Source: Chitinophagaceae bacterium (GTDB taxonomy: Bacteria; Bacteroidota; Bacteroidia; Chitinophagales; UBA10324). Taken from it: a stretch of DNA of 64,000 bases. The stretch is from NCBI GenBank assembly GCA_016704325.1, contig JADJAG010000009.1, positions 55,604 to 119,603 on the forward strand, written 5' to 3'. The position numbers and the translations under genes are program-made. Of this stretch, positions 52,760 through 61,371 are shown piece after piece; positions within the stretch are counted from its first letter, which is position 1; every line of letters begins with the position of its first letter. Below the pieces are notes generated by a model. The model saw nothing but the letters and a program-made list of their open reading frames with translations, did not search any database and was not told the DNA's origin.

Positions 52760-53986
52760 TCAAAAACCGGAATAGATCAATCCGGCAATCAAAGCCATTA
52801 TTACCAATACCGGTGTTTTTACGATTGTAAATTCCAGTAAAAGAAAAGTAAATACCACAACAACTATATTGATCCATGCAAATTCAAGGTTAGAATAAAG
52901 GATAACCGCAGCAGCAAGCACCAATCCAACTGAGGCTGCATTAATGCCCACAAGGGATCTTCTTACAAAAACAGCATTCTTGGTATACTGCCAGAAAGGG
53001 TAAATAATAAAAGCCATCAGCACCCCCGGTAAAAAGATGGCTACTATGCCGATGATGCAACCGCCAAATTGTGAGGTAGCCCCCATGCCTTTTAAGGCCA
53101 TCCCACCTGTAAATGCAGCAAGCGCGAATGACGGGCCCGGCAAAGCCTGGTTTATCGCCAGCCCGGAAAGAAAATCATTTGCTGAAATATAATGATGGTG
53201 TTTTACAAATTGCTCAAACATCATGGGTACCAACACACTTCCCCCGCCAAAAGTGAGTGCTCCGAAACGAAAAAAGTTCTCAAACAAAACGAAGGGTCTT
53301 TCACGGGTAACCAGTGCCAGTACACCCACTACTATTGACAATCCTACAAAAATACCAATGCCCAGGTAAGCATGATTCCATTTTACAGGCTGTATATCTA
53401 TCGCACCAGGCTTCTTATCATTTTCTGTCACCGAAGCCTGGTTAGGTAATCCACCGGAAGGCAGGAAATTAGTAATGACAGCAGCCCCAATTAAAACAAG
53501 TGGAAAGGTCCATGGCGTTGTGATGGACAATGCAAATGCAATTGCCAGTAACATGATGTAAAGACACATCCTGTTTTTGATCACACTCATGCCCATATTA
53601 AATCCTGCATGCGCGATCACACCAATAGCCATCGGCTGTACAAACAAGAAAAAATCAGTAGGCATGTTACGGGTTTCAAAAGTTGAGAACACCGCTACAA
53701 GTAATGACATCAGTAAGGAGGCGGGCAGTATCCAGACCAATAAAGCAAGAATAGCCATCAACACGTTCCACTTTTTCTGGGTAAGTACAATAATCGTTTG
53801 TGTTGAAGCAGGGCCGGGCAGCATCTGGCAAAGCGCATTTACTTCCAGCAGCTCTTCTCCCGTAAAATAACGGCGCTTAGTAACCAGTATATTGTGCATT
53901 ACCGCCAAATGTCCTTGCGGACCACCAAAGGAAGTGATGGCGACTAAGAATATATCCTTGAGATATATCAGGGCCCTTGGCCTCAT
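52760..53986 (-). CDS. chrA: Chromate transporter, long-chain ChrA (two CHR domains)
   Basis: 408 residues, twelve or so membrane segments arranged as two homologous CHR halves. The N-terminal half shows ITSFGGPQGHLAVMHNILV, YFTGEELLEVNALCQMLPGP and STQTIIVLTQ; the C-terminal half repeats FFRFGALTFGGGSVLVPMMF and LAINQALPGPSFALAAFTGG. These FGG and LPGP motifs define the family, which exports chromate (and is proposed to handle sulfate-like anions). Length fits the long-chain type. Its start lies 7 bases after the stop of an upstream 2-oxoglutarate oxygenase gene, so the two form an operon. Whether it confers chromate resistance is not shown. Confidence 0.93.
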   Translation of the reverse strand: MRPRALIYLKDIFLVAITSFGGPQGHLAVMHNILVTKRRYFTGEELLEVNALCQMLPGPASTQTIIVLTQKKWNVLMAILALLVWILPASLLMSLLVAVFSTFETRNMPTDFFLFVQPMAIGVIAHAGFNMGMSVIKNRMCLYIMLLAIAFALSITTPWTFPLVLIGAAVITNFLPSGGLPNQASVTENDKKPGAIDIQPVKWNHAYLGIGIFVGLSIVVGVLALVTRERPFVLFENFFRFGALTFGGGSVLVPMMFEQFVKHHHYISANDFLSGLAINQALPGPSFALAAFTGGMALKGMGATSQFGGCIIGIVAIFLPGVLMAFIIYPFWQYTKNAVFVRRSLVGINAASVGLVLAAAVILYSNLEFAWINIVVVVFTFLLLEFTIVKTPVLVIMALIAGLIYSGF

Positions 53987-53993
53987 GCAGCTA

Positions 53994-54947
53994 TTATTTA
54001 TTTTTTTTCAATCCGATTTCGATCAGCCTTTCATCAAGGTACTCGCCGGCTGAAATAGGATCGTATTTGCGTGTATTCTCCAGAGAGATACAGGAACCCA
54101 GACAATCCAGTCTCATTTCAGCACGCGGATGCAGGAAGAAGGGAATAGAGTAGCGTGAAGTATTCCATAATTCCTTTGGTGGATTAACTACTCTGTGCGT
54201 AGTTGACTTCAAACGGTCGTTGGTGAGGCGCTGCAACATATCTCCTACATTCACTACAATCTGGCCCGGCATGGCAGTTACAGGCACCCATTCTTCTTTT
54301 CGTGTAAAAATCTCCAGCCCTTCTGCCGAAGCACCAACCAATAAAGTAATCAGATTAATGTCTTCATGTTGTTCGGCCCGTAATGCTGATTTCGGATCAC
54401 CGCTAATCGGCGGATAGTGAATGGCACGCAGGATACTGTTTCCATTGTGTATTTTTTTCTCGAAATAGTTCTCCGGCAAATCCAGATAAACAGCTATGGC
54501 GCGCATAAGATGCCCGCCTGCAATCTCAAAGCTCCGGTAAGCATTGATATTTACTTCATTGAAACCCGGCAATTCCGATACCCATACATTGTCCGGATAC
54601 TCTTTCCTGATTGGATCTTCATCAGTAACCATTTGTCCAAACTGAAAAAATTCCTTCAGGTCAGCGACTTTACTTCCTTTTGCATGCTCTCTTCCGAAAG
54701 AGGTATATCCCCGTTGTCCTGCGAGTTCCGGTTTTTCATACTTAAACTTAATGTCATCAGGCAAAGAAAAAAACGCTTTCACCTCTCTGTACAGTTCTTC
54801 AATCATCTTATCACTTATACCATGATTCTTTACTGTAACAAATCCTGTTTCATGATAAGCATCTCCCAGCGCTTTCACGAAGCTCCGTTTTCTTTCAGGT
54901 GTTCCCGAAATAAAATCTGACAAATCAACGACTGGTATGTAATCCAT
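53994..54947 (-). CDS. Isopenicillin N synthase-family 2-oxoglutarate/Fe(II) oxygenase
   Basis: 317 residues. The N-terminal DIOX_N segment IPVVDLSDFISGTPERKRSF and GFVTVKNHGIS is followed by the double-stranded beta-helix. The iron ligands are seen as QHEDINLITLL (His-x-Asp) and STTHRVVNP (His), and RYSIPFF supplies the R-x-S that binds 2-oxoglutarate. The fold is shared by plant ACC oxidase/gibberellin oxidases and bacterial isopenicillin N synthase relatives, so the substrate cannot be read from sequence; beta-lactam synthesis is not implied. It heads a two-gene operon with chrA. Confidence 0.88.
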   Translation of the reverse strand: MDYIPVVDLSDFISGTPERKRSFVKALGDAYHETGFVTVKNHGISDKMIEELYREVKAFFSLPDDIKFKYEKPELAGQRGYTSFGREHAKGSKVADLKEFFQFGQMVTDEDPIRKEYPDNVWVSELPGFNEVNINAYRSFEIAGGHLMRAIAVYLDLPENYFEKKIHNGNSILRAIHYPPISGDPKSALRAEQHEDINLITLLVGASAEGLEIFTRKEEWVPVTAMPGQIVVNVGDMLQRLTNDRLKSTTHRVVNPPKELWNTSRYSIPFFLHPRAEMRLDCLGSCISLENTRKYDPISAGEYLDERLIEIGLKKNK

Positions 54948-55035
54948 AATGCGGAAGTAAATTTATGGTGAAGGTAAAACTAAGAGTAGAAATAGAGAAT
55001 GAAGGTAACAATTATGATAGAAGTGGGAATGTTTA

Positions 55036-55190
55036 GATAGTAACTGTTTAACTGATGAATGGTTAAATTGCTGAATGGTTGAAAGGTTGAATTGCTGAAT
55101 TGTTTAACTGATGAACTGTTTAACTGATGAACAATTTAACAATTTGACCATTTAACCATTTAACCATTTAACCATTTAACCATTTAACCA
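55036..55190. repeat. Simple and palindromic repeat of AAATGGTTAAAT-type words
   Basis: Five perfect tandem copies of ATTTAACC fill 55150-55189. The left half has opposite-strand words (ATGGTTAAATTGCTG, GTTTAACTGATGAA twice), so the block as a whole is an imperfect inverted repeat. Similar words occur inside element A near 634-663. Confidence 0.8.
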
Positions 55191-55217
55191 CCTTCATAAT
55201 ACCATCCCCCTCACACC

Positions 55218-56282
55218 TCACCTTGCAGGCTTATACCTCGATTCTGTCAATATTTTCTGGGCATCCGTTTCTCCCATCAATTGGGGCAAGCTAATTTCAG
55301 GATGCCTTTTCATATACGATGAAACAATTCTCCATCCTACCCAGCTACCTATGTTTCCCGGCGCTTCAGCTGGCATACCTGAAGTGGAGGGGCCTTCTGT
55401 CACATATTTGGAAAATTCCAATGGTTCCGCACTGTAGAGCATCTTGTACTCTATAAAAAACTTCCAGATCTCCGGCTCATTCTCCTCACACCATGCAAGG
55501 TCTCTTGCTTCAAATCCGGTTATAATAGAATCAGGTATGCCAGGCATCAATTTTTGCTTCAGGTAAAAAATCTGGCCATTATACACCATTGCATCCAGTA
55601 ATTTTTTTCCGGACAAGCCGAATTCGAAACTGCCGGTTGCCAGTACCTGGATACAGTTTGATACCATGTATTCTTCTTTAAAGCGCCGCAATAAATAGTA
55701 AGGCACCGTTTCCGCATCATACTTATAAAAAGCGGAAGTCGGGCCGAGGTATTTATCAAGACTGATGCATAACAAATCATTGCCGGCAGTAAAAGCCGGC
55801 GGTGCATTTATCAGCGTGACTACTTCCGGGATTACTGCTTCAGGAAAATAGTAACGGAAATATTTCAATGATTGTAACAGTTCTCCTTCAAAAGAAGCAA
55901 GATTGCTGTATTGAAGCATGGTTGAATCATACAAAGCCTGTGAGAAAGGAGATTGAACATACTGCCAAATGCTGTCTTTCAAAGCGCCCGTTGAATCATT
56001 GGCGAGATTCCATCCTCCAATTTCCTCGAAATAAAACGGAAACAATACCGGGTATTTCTGCTGCAATGCATCAATTTGTGAATGATAATCATGCTCCGTA
56101 AGTGCAAAAAGGTCTTTCTCAAACCGTTTTAGTTGGAGGGTTACCGTTACGCCCGAGATATCCGGTGCTGATGGAGATTTGCAAGAAAAAATAAGAAGTA
56201 ACCATCCAAACAAACAAAAACTGGATGCAATAATATTGCTTTGGATCATACCTGACCCTCTTCTATTATGAATGTTGCTCAT
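55218..56282 (-). CDS. gldB: Gliding motility lipoprotein GldB
   Basis: 354 residues; a second in-frame ATG at codon 12 is also possible. The lipoprotein signal ends at LLLIFSC (Cys34 from the first ATG). The body has the GldB features: LKRFEKDLFALTEHDYHSQI, QKYPVLFPFY, a central INAPPAF...DLLCISLDKYLG segment and the C-terminal APGNIGSWVGWRIVSSYMKR followed by SLPQLM. GldB is a cell-envelope lipoprotein needed for gliding in Flavobacterium, with a proposed link to T9SS function; its biochemical activity is not known. Its start codon overlaps the stop of the enoyl-CoA hydratase gene as ATGA, indicating translational coupling. It is about 22 kb from the gldJ/porUV block. Confidence 0.82.
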   Translation of the reverse strand: MSNIHNRRGSGMIQSNIIASSFCLFGWLLLIFSCKSPSAPDISGVTVTLQLKRFEKDLFALTEHDYHSQIDALQQKYPVLFPFYFEEIGGWNLANDSTGALKDSIWQYVQSPFSQALYDSTMLQYSNLASFEGELLQSLKYFRYYFPEAVIPEVVTLINAPPAFTAGNDLLCISLDKYLGPTSAFYKYDAETVPYYLLRRFKEEYMVSNCIQVLATGSFEFGLSGKKLLDAMVYNGQIFYLKQKLMPGIPDSIITGFEARDLAWCEENEPEIWKFFIEYKMLYSAEPLEFSKYVTEGPSTSGMPAEAPGNIGSWVGWRIVSSYMKRHPEISLPQLMGETDAQKILTESRYKPAR

Positions 56283-57058
56283 TCACCCTTGAATTGAGGT
56301 TTACGCTTTTGCAGAAATGCCGCAATACCTTCTTTGCTGTCTGAAGTGGATGCAGCAATGTCCTGGCAGTATGCTTCATACTCCAGCAATGTATCCAGAT
56401 CTGATTGAAAGGATTTATTAAGCATCTTTTTCATTAGACCAATCGCCTTCGTTGGAGCATGCTCATAATATGCGGCCATTTCCATTACAGCTGTATCCAG
56501 TTGATCGGATGGAACGGCTTTGTTGATCAGCCCGATGGTAACTGCTTCTTTCGCCGATACTTTTCTTCCGGTGGTTGCTAATTCAAAAGCAAGAGCAGAA
56601 CCAACCAATCTTGGCAAAAAATACGCAGAACCTGAATCCAGCACCAGTCCAATGTTGATGAAAATTTCGGAAAGTGCTGCTTCTTCCGAAGCAATTACCA
56701 TGTCGCAGGCCAAAGCGAGTGAACAACCTGCACCGGCGGCAATGCCGTTCAAACGGCCAATAACAGGCTTCGGCATATTGCGCATTTGCTTTATGAGGGG
56801 GTTGTAGCCTTTATGGAGCGATTCAGAAATACTCCTGTCCGGATTTGCCAATACTTCTTTTAAATCCTGGCCCGAACAAAATGCTTTTCCGGCACCGGTA
56901 AGTATCACCACGCGAACCGCAGTATTTTTTTCAGCCTCTTTCAGGGCTGCCAATAATTCCTTTCGCATCTGGTCATTAAATGCATTATATACATCAGGCC
57001 GGTTGAGGGTAATCAAAGCCCGGCCATCCGTAATTTCAAAAAGCAGTGTTTCAAACAT
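56279..57058 (-). CDS. Enoyl-CoA hydratase/isomerase family protein (PaaG-like)
   Basis: 259 residues, crotonase fold. Visible are ALITLNRPDVYNAFNDQMRK, GKAFCSGQDLKEV (oxyanion hole first part) and GIAAGAGCSLALACDMVIAS (second oxyanion-hole glycine). The usual catalytic Glu of the hydratases is not obvious; GLVLDSGSAYFLPR supplies an Asp where PaaG and related isomerases have one, so an isomerase of the phenylacetate or fatty-acid beta-oxidation type is favoured. No other paa genes are in the window, so the pathway is unassigned. The TGA overlaps the gldB ATG by ATGA. Confidence 0.85.
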   Translation of the reverse strand: MFETLLFEITDGRALITLNRPDVYNAFNDQMRKELLAALKEAEKNTAVRVVILTGAGKAFCSGQDLKEVLANPDRSISESLHKGYNPLIKQMRNMPKPVIGRLNGIAAGAGCSLALACDMVIASEEAALSEIFINIGLVLDSGSAYFLPRLVGSALAFELATTGRKVSAKEAVTIGLINKAVPSDQLDTAVMEMAAYYEHAPTKAIGLMKKMLNKSFQSDLDTLLEYEAYCQDIAASTSDSKEGIAAFLQKRKPQFKGE

Positions 57059-57112
57059 GTGATTGTTTTTAAAAAAATTAACGCTGTTATTTTTTAAGAG
57101 GAAGTAAACGCA

Positions 57113-58426
57113 CTATTGTTTCAGAAAATTTTCAATGCTGCGGTAAATATAATCAAGGTCATCATCCGAAATGCAATAAGGAGGCATCAGGTACATTGTA
57201 TTTCCTAGTGGCCGCATGATGATACCACGTTGAAGAAAAAAATGATAAATCGTATCACGCACCGAACTGTTATAAGATGAACCGGTTGCAGTTTTAAGTT
57301 CAATGGCCAGGATGGTACCGCATTGACGTACGTCAAGAATTTTCGGATCACCTGCGATTAGTTCCCGGAATAAGGCATGCTTTCCTGCAATACGCTCAAT
57401 ATGTTCCCTCGTTGCAGTTGCTTCCATCAGGTCGAGACTTGCCAGCGCTGCTGCACAGCCCAATGGATTGGCTGTGTAAGAATGACCATGGTAAAAAGTT
57501 TTATTAATTGCATCATCCTTCTTAGATAAAAATGCATTGAAAACTTCCGATGTGCAAGATGTGATCGCCATTGGTAAAAACCCTCCTGTTAATCCCTTTG
57601 ACAAGCAAAACATATCCGGCTTATCCAAAAGGTAATCACTGGCAAAAAATTTCCCGGTGCGACCAAAGCCTGTCATCACTTCATCGGCAATGGTGAGGAT
57701 GCCGTGTTCTTTACAACAGCTAATCAGCGCATTCAAAGCATCAGGATCATGCATGAGCATACCTCCTGCTCCCTGTACCAGGGGCTCAAAAATGAAACAG
57801 GCAATGGAAGATGGATTTTTGGCTATAGCCCTCTGCAATTGCATTAACGATGCCGCTTGCTTTCCAGGAACCGGGGCATCAATAAATATTACCTCGAATA
57901 ACAAATCATGAAAAGGCTGGTTGAAAATGCCACGCTCACCAATGCTCATGGCGCCAAAGGTGTCACCATGATAGCCATTTCTAAAGGCAATCACCTTTGT
58001 ACGGTGTTCACCCTTGTTGCGCCAATATTGAATGGCCATTTTCAAAGACACCTCTACCGCTGTGGAACCATTGTCAGAAAAGAATAACTTTTCCTGGTTG
58101 ACCGGAAGATGGCGCAATAACCGTTCAGCCAGTTCTATTGCGGGAGGATGTGTAAAGCCGGCAAAAATCAGGTGCTCCAGCTGATGGGCCTGTGCAGCAA
58201 TTCGCTGAGCAATATAAGGATGCGCATGGCCATGCAGATTCGTCCACCAGCTTGAAACGACATCAATGTATTTATTTCCGTTTTCATCAAAAATGCAGGC
58301 ACCCTCCCCTTTGACTATGCAAAGATGATCGGCGCCCGACATCTGTGTGTATGGATGCCAGATGTATTGGCGGTCTCTGTCCCTGTTGTTCATACTTTGA
58401 TGGCCTTGTTCGGAAACTTGATACAT
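57113..58426 (-). CDS. bioA: Adenosylmethionine-8-amino-7-oxononanoate aminotransferase
   Basis: 437 residues from the ATG at 58426; the internal ATG at 58393 (MNNRDRDRQYIWHPYTQM) is an equally good start and closer to the family's usual length. It is a class III PLP aminotransferase: IWHPYTQMSGADH, VVSSWWTNLHGHAHPYI (BioA-typical), FFSDNGSTAVEVSLKMAIQY, ITIADEVMTGFGRTGK (PLP-ring Asp) and CLSKGLTGGFLPMAITSCTS with the Schiff-base lysine. It makes 7,8-diaminopelargonate from KAPA using SAM as amino donor in biotin synthesis. No other bio genes are nearby. The promoter candidate TATATTTG is at 58446-58453 on the minus strand. Confidence 0.95.
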   Translation of the reverse strand: MYQVSEQGHQSMNNRDRDRQYIWHPYTQMSGADHLCIVKGEGACIFDENGNKYIDVVSSWWTNLHGHAHPYIAQRIAAQAHQLEHLIFAGFTHPPAIELAERLLRHLPVNQEKLFFSDNGSTAVEVSLKMAIQYWRNKGEHRTKVIAFRNGYHGDTFGAMSIGERGIFNQPFHDLLFEVIFIDAPVPGKQAASLMQLQRAIAKNPSSIACFIFEPLVQGAGGMLMHDPDALNALISCCKEHGILTIADEVMTGFGRTGKFFASDYLLDKPDMFCLSKGLTGGFLPMAITSCTSEVFNAFLSKKDDAINKTFYHGHSYTANPLGCAAALASLDLMEATATREHIERIAGKHALFRELIAGDPKILDVRQCGTILAIELKTATGSSYNSSVRDTIYHFFLQRGIIMRPLGNTMYLMPPYCISDDDLDYIYRSIENFLKQ

Positions 58427-58445
58427 TAAAAAATTTCATTCTCAA

Positions 58446-58453
58446 CAAATATA
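58446..58453 (-). promoter_or_regulatory. Candidate Bacteroidota -7 element for bioA
   Basis: TATATTTG on the minus strand, 19 bases before the bioA ATG at 58426, with TTTG about 16 bases further upstream (58470-58473). The best-formed promoter candidate in the window. Confidence 0.45.
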
Positions 58454-59964
58454 AAGGTTGCAAAGAAAGCAAAAACTCCCTCTTGTGAAATAAGGCTTTA
58501 GCAAATGGAATGTGAAAAAATCATAGTTCACAGTTTGTTTACTAACCGATGAATGCCATCTTTTATCAGTTCAACATTAAAGTTTATGGAACTGCAATCG
58601 AAGTTTAATATCAAATAACCTTCTAGAGTTTACCGTCAAGAAAACTTTGGACTGTAAACAATGAGCAAAGTTTGCAATGTTCACGACTTTGGTTTTATTA
58701 GCTTAAAGACTGTGTCCGTTTATTTGATCAACATGTATATCAAATACAAACCATCACTCCATTTTGCAACACCTTGGTTGTTGAGTGTGGTAATGTTACC
58801 AATGAAATTAATTCGCCAGACATATTAATTATTTTGTACAAATATTTAAATGATTCTTCATTTACAATTTCAATGCGAAATTATTAAATTAGGAAAAATT
58901 AAGCAACATTTTCATTGTGATCATTAAACTGCTCCCAACCATTCCAAGTAATCCCAGGGCCTCAAATGACATTTTTGAAAATCCTTATCCTGAGAATAAT
59001 ATTGTCGAGGACAACTAGCCATAATTTCAGATTCAATCATTAGTAGGGTCATAACAAAAGGGTGCTGCAAAGATAATATCACACTTAATAATTAGAAAAA
59101 TCAATACTTTTCGCAGGAGCCGGATCTCGAAGACAAGGAGTAAACGAAAATAAATTTATCCTTTTGTTAAGGCATATAAGCTTGGTTAGGCATTCCCTGG
59201 TAAAGTCACTTGATTTAAAATTAAGTTTCCTGCAAGACTCGCAAAGAAAATCAAGCATCCCTTTCAAACTACTTAAATTTTCCTTTGCGGGCTTAGCGTC
59301 CTTTTCGCCGAAATTGTTTCTCACGCTAAGCTTGCTGGGTTCAAAGCAGAAAAGAAAATATCCATCCCACTTCTTCAAACCACATGGATAAAACCCAAAA
59401 TGCGGAGCTTGGGCGTCCAATAAATCTGCGAAATTGATTTCTCACGCTAAGTACAATGAGTTCAGGCAAAGAAATTTTCATTCATCTCCTTTAAAGTTAC
59501 TTAGTCATTGAATTCGACTTTAGAACGGGCTTGAGTTCTGTCTCTATATAGTTAGTCGTAAAATTGATATCTCTCGCTTTAAGACTGATAGAGTTCGAAC
59601 AAAGAAAATGGAAAACATCACTTAGACTCAGTCCCTTTTTCCCTGGTTTTGCTCGCTCTTGTACCTTTCCGTGAAACTTGCTTTTCTATCACTAAGGCAT
59701 TGTTTACTCTAAAGTTATTCAGAATGAAAATATTGATCCCTTACAAACTACTAAGTTTATCCTTTGCGGGCTCTGAACATTCCTTTAATGGATTATCCTA
59801 TCACAGTCATAGATTCGCGCGAAATTGCTTCCTCTGGCTAAGTTCACTGAGTTCGCAAAGAAATTATTCAATCCTTCACATTAATTATTTTAACCTTTGC
59901 ATGGTTGAAATAGAGAATGCGCCTGAAACCATTTACTTAAACCGAATCAAGAATGGAACTTCAG
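58454..59964. other. Long intergenic region, no supported gene; second half is degenerate repeats
   Basis: About 1.5 kb. 58500-59150 is AT-rich with nothing recognisable. From about 59204 a decayed tandem repeat runs to about 59900. Open frames at 59085-59420, 59164-59391 and 59649-60014 run through these repeats and have no domain, so they are not called. Confidence 0.55.
59204..59900. repeat. Degenerate tandem repeat of CTTTGCGGGC/CTCACGCTAAG words
   Basis: Recurring words: CCTTTGCGGGCT (59282, 59760), GAAATTG followed by TTTCTCACGCTAAG (59311-59330, 59430-59452), GAGTTCGCAAAGAAATTATT (59849 on) with relatives at 59240 and 59460, and CTTTCAAACTACTTAAATTT with relatives near 59500 and 59740. 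The unit length appears to be roughly 120-150 bases, but decay is advanced. Confidence 0.55.
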
Positions 59965-60981
59965 CTAACCTTCTTTCTTCAACGAAAAAATTGAAAATTC
60001 ACTTTCATCCTTAACGATCGTATTAGTCAGATGACCCAGTCCGGTAATTTCCATTTCCACCATATCGCCTTCCTGCAACCATTGCTCTTCATAATTTGGA
60101 TCATTAAATTTGCCGGTACCGTTCAATTCCAAAAAACAACCGGTGCCGACAGTGCCGCTGCCTATCACATCTCCGGGTAGCAGATCCACCCCATAGGATG
60201 CACGTTCAATAATCTCTGCAAAGGTCCAGTCCATATCGCCCATATTGCCGCTTGAAACCAGCTTGCCATTTACCCAACACTTCATATCGAGGTTGTAATT
60301 GTTGCCAACATGCCCTTCTTTACATGGAACTTTAAAAGATTCCAATTCATCTGGCGTTACCAACCAAGGCCCGATTACCGTAGAGAAATCCTTTCCTTTT
60401 GCAGGACCCAGGTTCAGTTTCATTTCTTCCATTTGCAACACCCTTGCACTCATGTCATTCATGATCATATAACCGGCAATATAGCTGTCGGCTTCTTCCG
60501 CGCGGATGTTTCTTCCTTTCCTGTTGATCACTATTGCCACTTCCAGTTCAAAATCCAGTTTTTGAAAATGATCAGGCATGCAGACGATATCGCCGGGACC
60601 CTGAATGGAATTGTGATTCGTAAAATAAAAGATTGGGTACTGATCGAACTCCGGAATCATTTCCACCTTGCGGTTTCTGCGGGCTGCTTCTACATGTTGA
60701 CGAAATGCATAACCGTCACGACAAGAGGTGGGCTGCGGAACAGGGGCCATCAGCTGAACACTGCTAAGCAACTTTGGCCTGGCACGGATAGACTTCCCCT
60801 CTCTAAGCATCTGATCATATTCCAGCGCAGTTTCAAAAGCTTCTTCGCCTCCATAAAGAAAGAGCTGCATATTTCCGGGCAATCGCCAGTCCATATCCTG
60901 CAAGTCATAAAAGTTTTCTTCATGTACCATGGCCAGGTGGTCCTGTTCATCGGTGGGATTGTAGTAGCTGATGAGTTTCAT
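59965..60981 (-). CDS. Fumarylacetoacetate hydrolase (FAH) family protein
   Basis: 338 residues from the ATG at 60981 (MKLISYYNPTDEQDHLAMVH). The frame is open 36 codons further upstream, but that part has no similarity and contains the candidate promoter. The FAH fold is seen in QPTSCRDGYAFRQHVEAARR, NHNSIQGPGDIVCMP, the metal-binding acidic pair in LDFELEVAIVINRKGRNIRA (E..E), NDMSARVLQMEEM, GPAKGKDFSTVIGPWLVT and LLPGDVIGSGTVGTGCFLEL. Metal-dependent C-C hydrolase or decarboxylase; the long form with the YAFRQHVEAARRNR segment is typical of tyrosine/homogentisate catabolism genes, but no homogentisate genes are adjacent, so the substrate is open. Confidence 0.88.
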   Translation of the reverse strand: MKLISYYNPTDEQDHLAMVHEENFYDLQDMDWRLPGNMQLFLYGGEEAFETALEYDQMLREGKSIRARPKLLSSVQLMAPVPQPTSCRDGYAFRQHVEAARRNRKVEMIPEFDQYPIFYFTNHNSIQGPGDIVCMPDHFQKLDFELEVAIVINRKGRNIRAEEADSYIAGYMIMNDMSARVLQMEEMKLNLGPAKGKDFSTVIGPWLVTPDELESFKVPCKEGHVGNNYNLDMKCWVNGKLVSSGNMGDMDWTFAEIIERASYGVDLLPGDVIGSGTVGTGCFLELNGTGKFNDPNYEEQWLQEGDMVEMEITGLGHLTNTIVKDESEFSIFSLKKEG

Positions 60982-61013
60982 TGGATAAATGTTGAATGTT
61001 GTACAAGTTGCGG

Positions 61014-61021
61014 CAAATATA
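61014..61021 (-). promoter_or_regulatory. Candidate Bacteroidota -7 element for the FAH-family gene
   Basis: TATATTTG on the minus strand, 32 bases before the ATG at 60981. TTTTG lies about 23 bases upstream of it, a little far for a -33 box. Confidence 0.35.
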
Positions 61022-61130
61022 TAAGCAAGTTGCGCATCAGTGTACAAAATCATGGCAACATTCTGAAAAGCACAACAGATCCTCATCATTCAACTGCTCA
61101 TCACCAAATCAAAATTAGTTATCAATAACT

Positions 61131-61308
61131 TTTGTAACTACTCAGTAAAAGAAATAGAACACGGATAACACTGATCAGACGGATTCATGTGGATTTTTAT
61201 TAAATCAATTGTAAAGGGTGTTTTGAATGAACACTGTCTTAATCTGTGGTTATCAGTCAAATCCGTGTCATCCGTATGCCGTTTTTCTTTTCTGCTGAGT
61301 AGTTACAA
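61131..61308. repeat. Small element with terminal inverted repeats, MITE-like
   Basis: The left end TTTGTAACTACTCAGTAAAA followed by GAAA and the right end TTTCTTTTCTGCTGAGTAGT followed by TACAA are inverted copies with two mismatches. The interior carries AACACGGATAACACTGATCA and, inverted, AATCCGTGTCATCCG, words of the CACGGATTACACAGATT repeat type. No coding capacity. Confidence 0.65.
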
Positions 61309-61371
61309 CTTTTTTATTCGCCTTTCGTACCACCTATACCTTCCACGTAAATAATCTACCATGAAAAAAAT

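Noticed and set aside
55150..55189. Short tandem repeats as a CRISPR array
   Set aside because: Perfect 8-base tandem copies with no spacers and no cas genes in the window.
59649..60014. 121-codon plus-strand frame
   Set aside because: Lies in decayed repeats and overlaps the end of the FAH-family gene on the other strand.
60310..61128. 272-codon plus-strand frame
   Set aside because: Antisense to the FAH-family gene, which has all family motifs.
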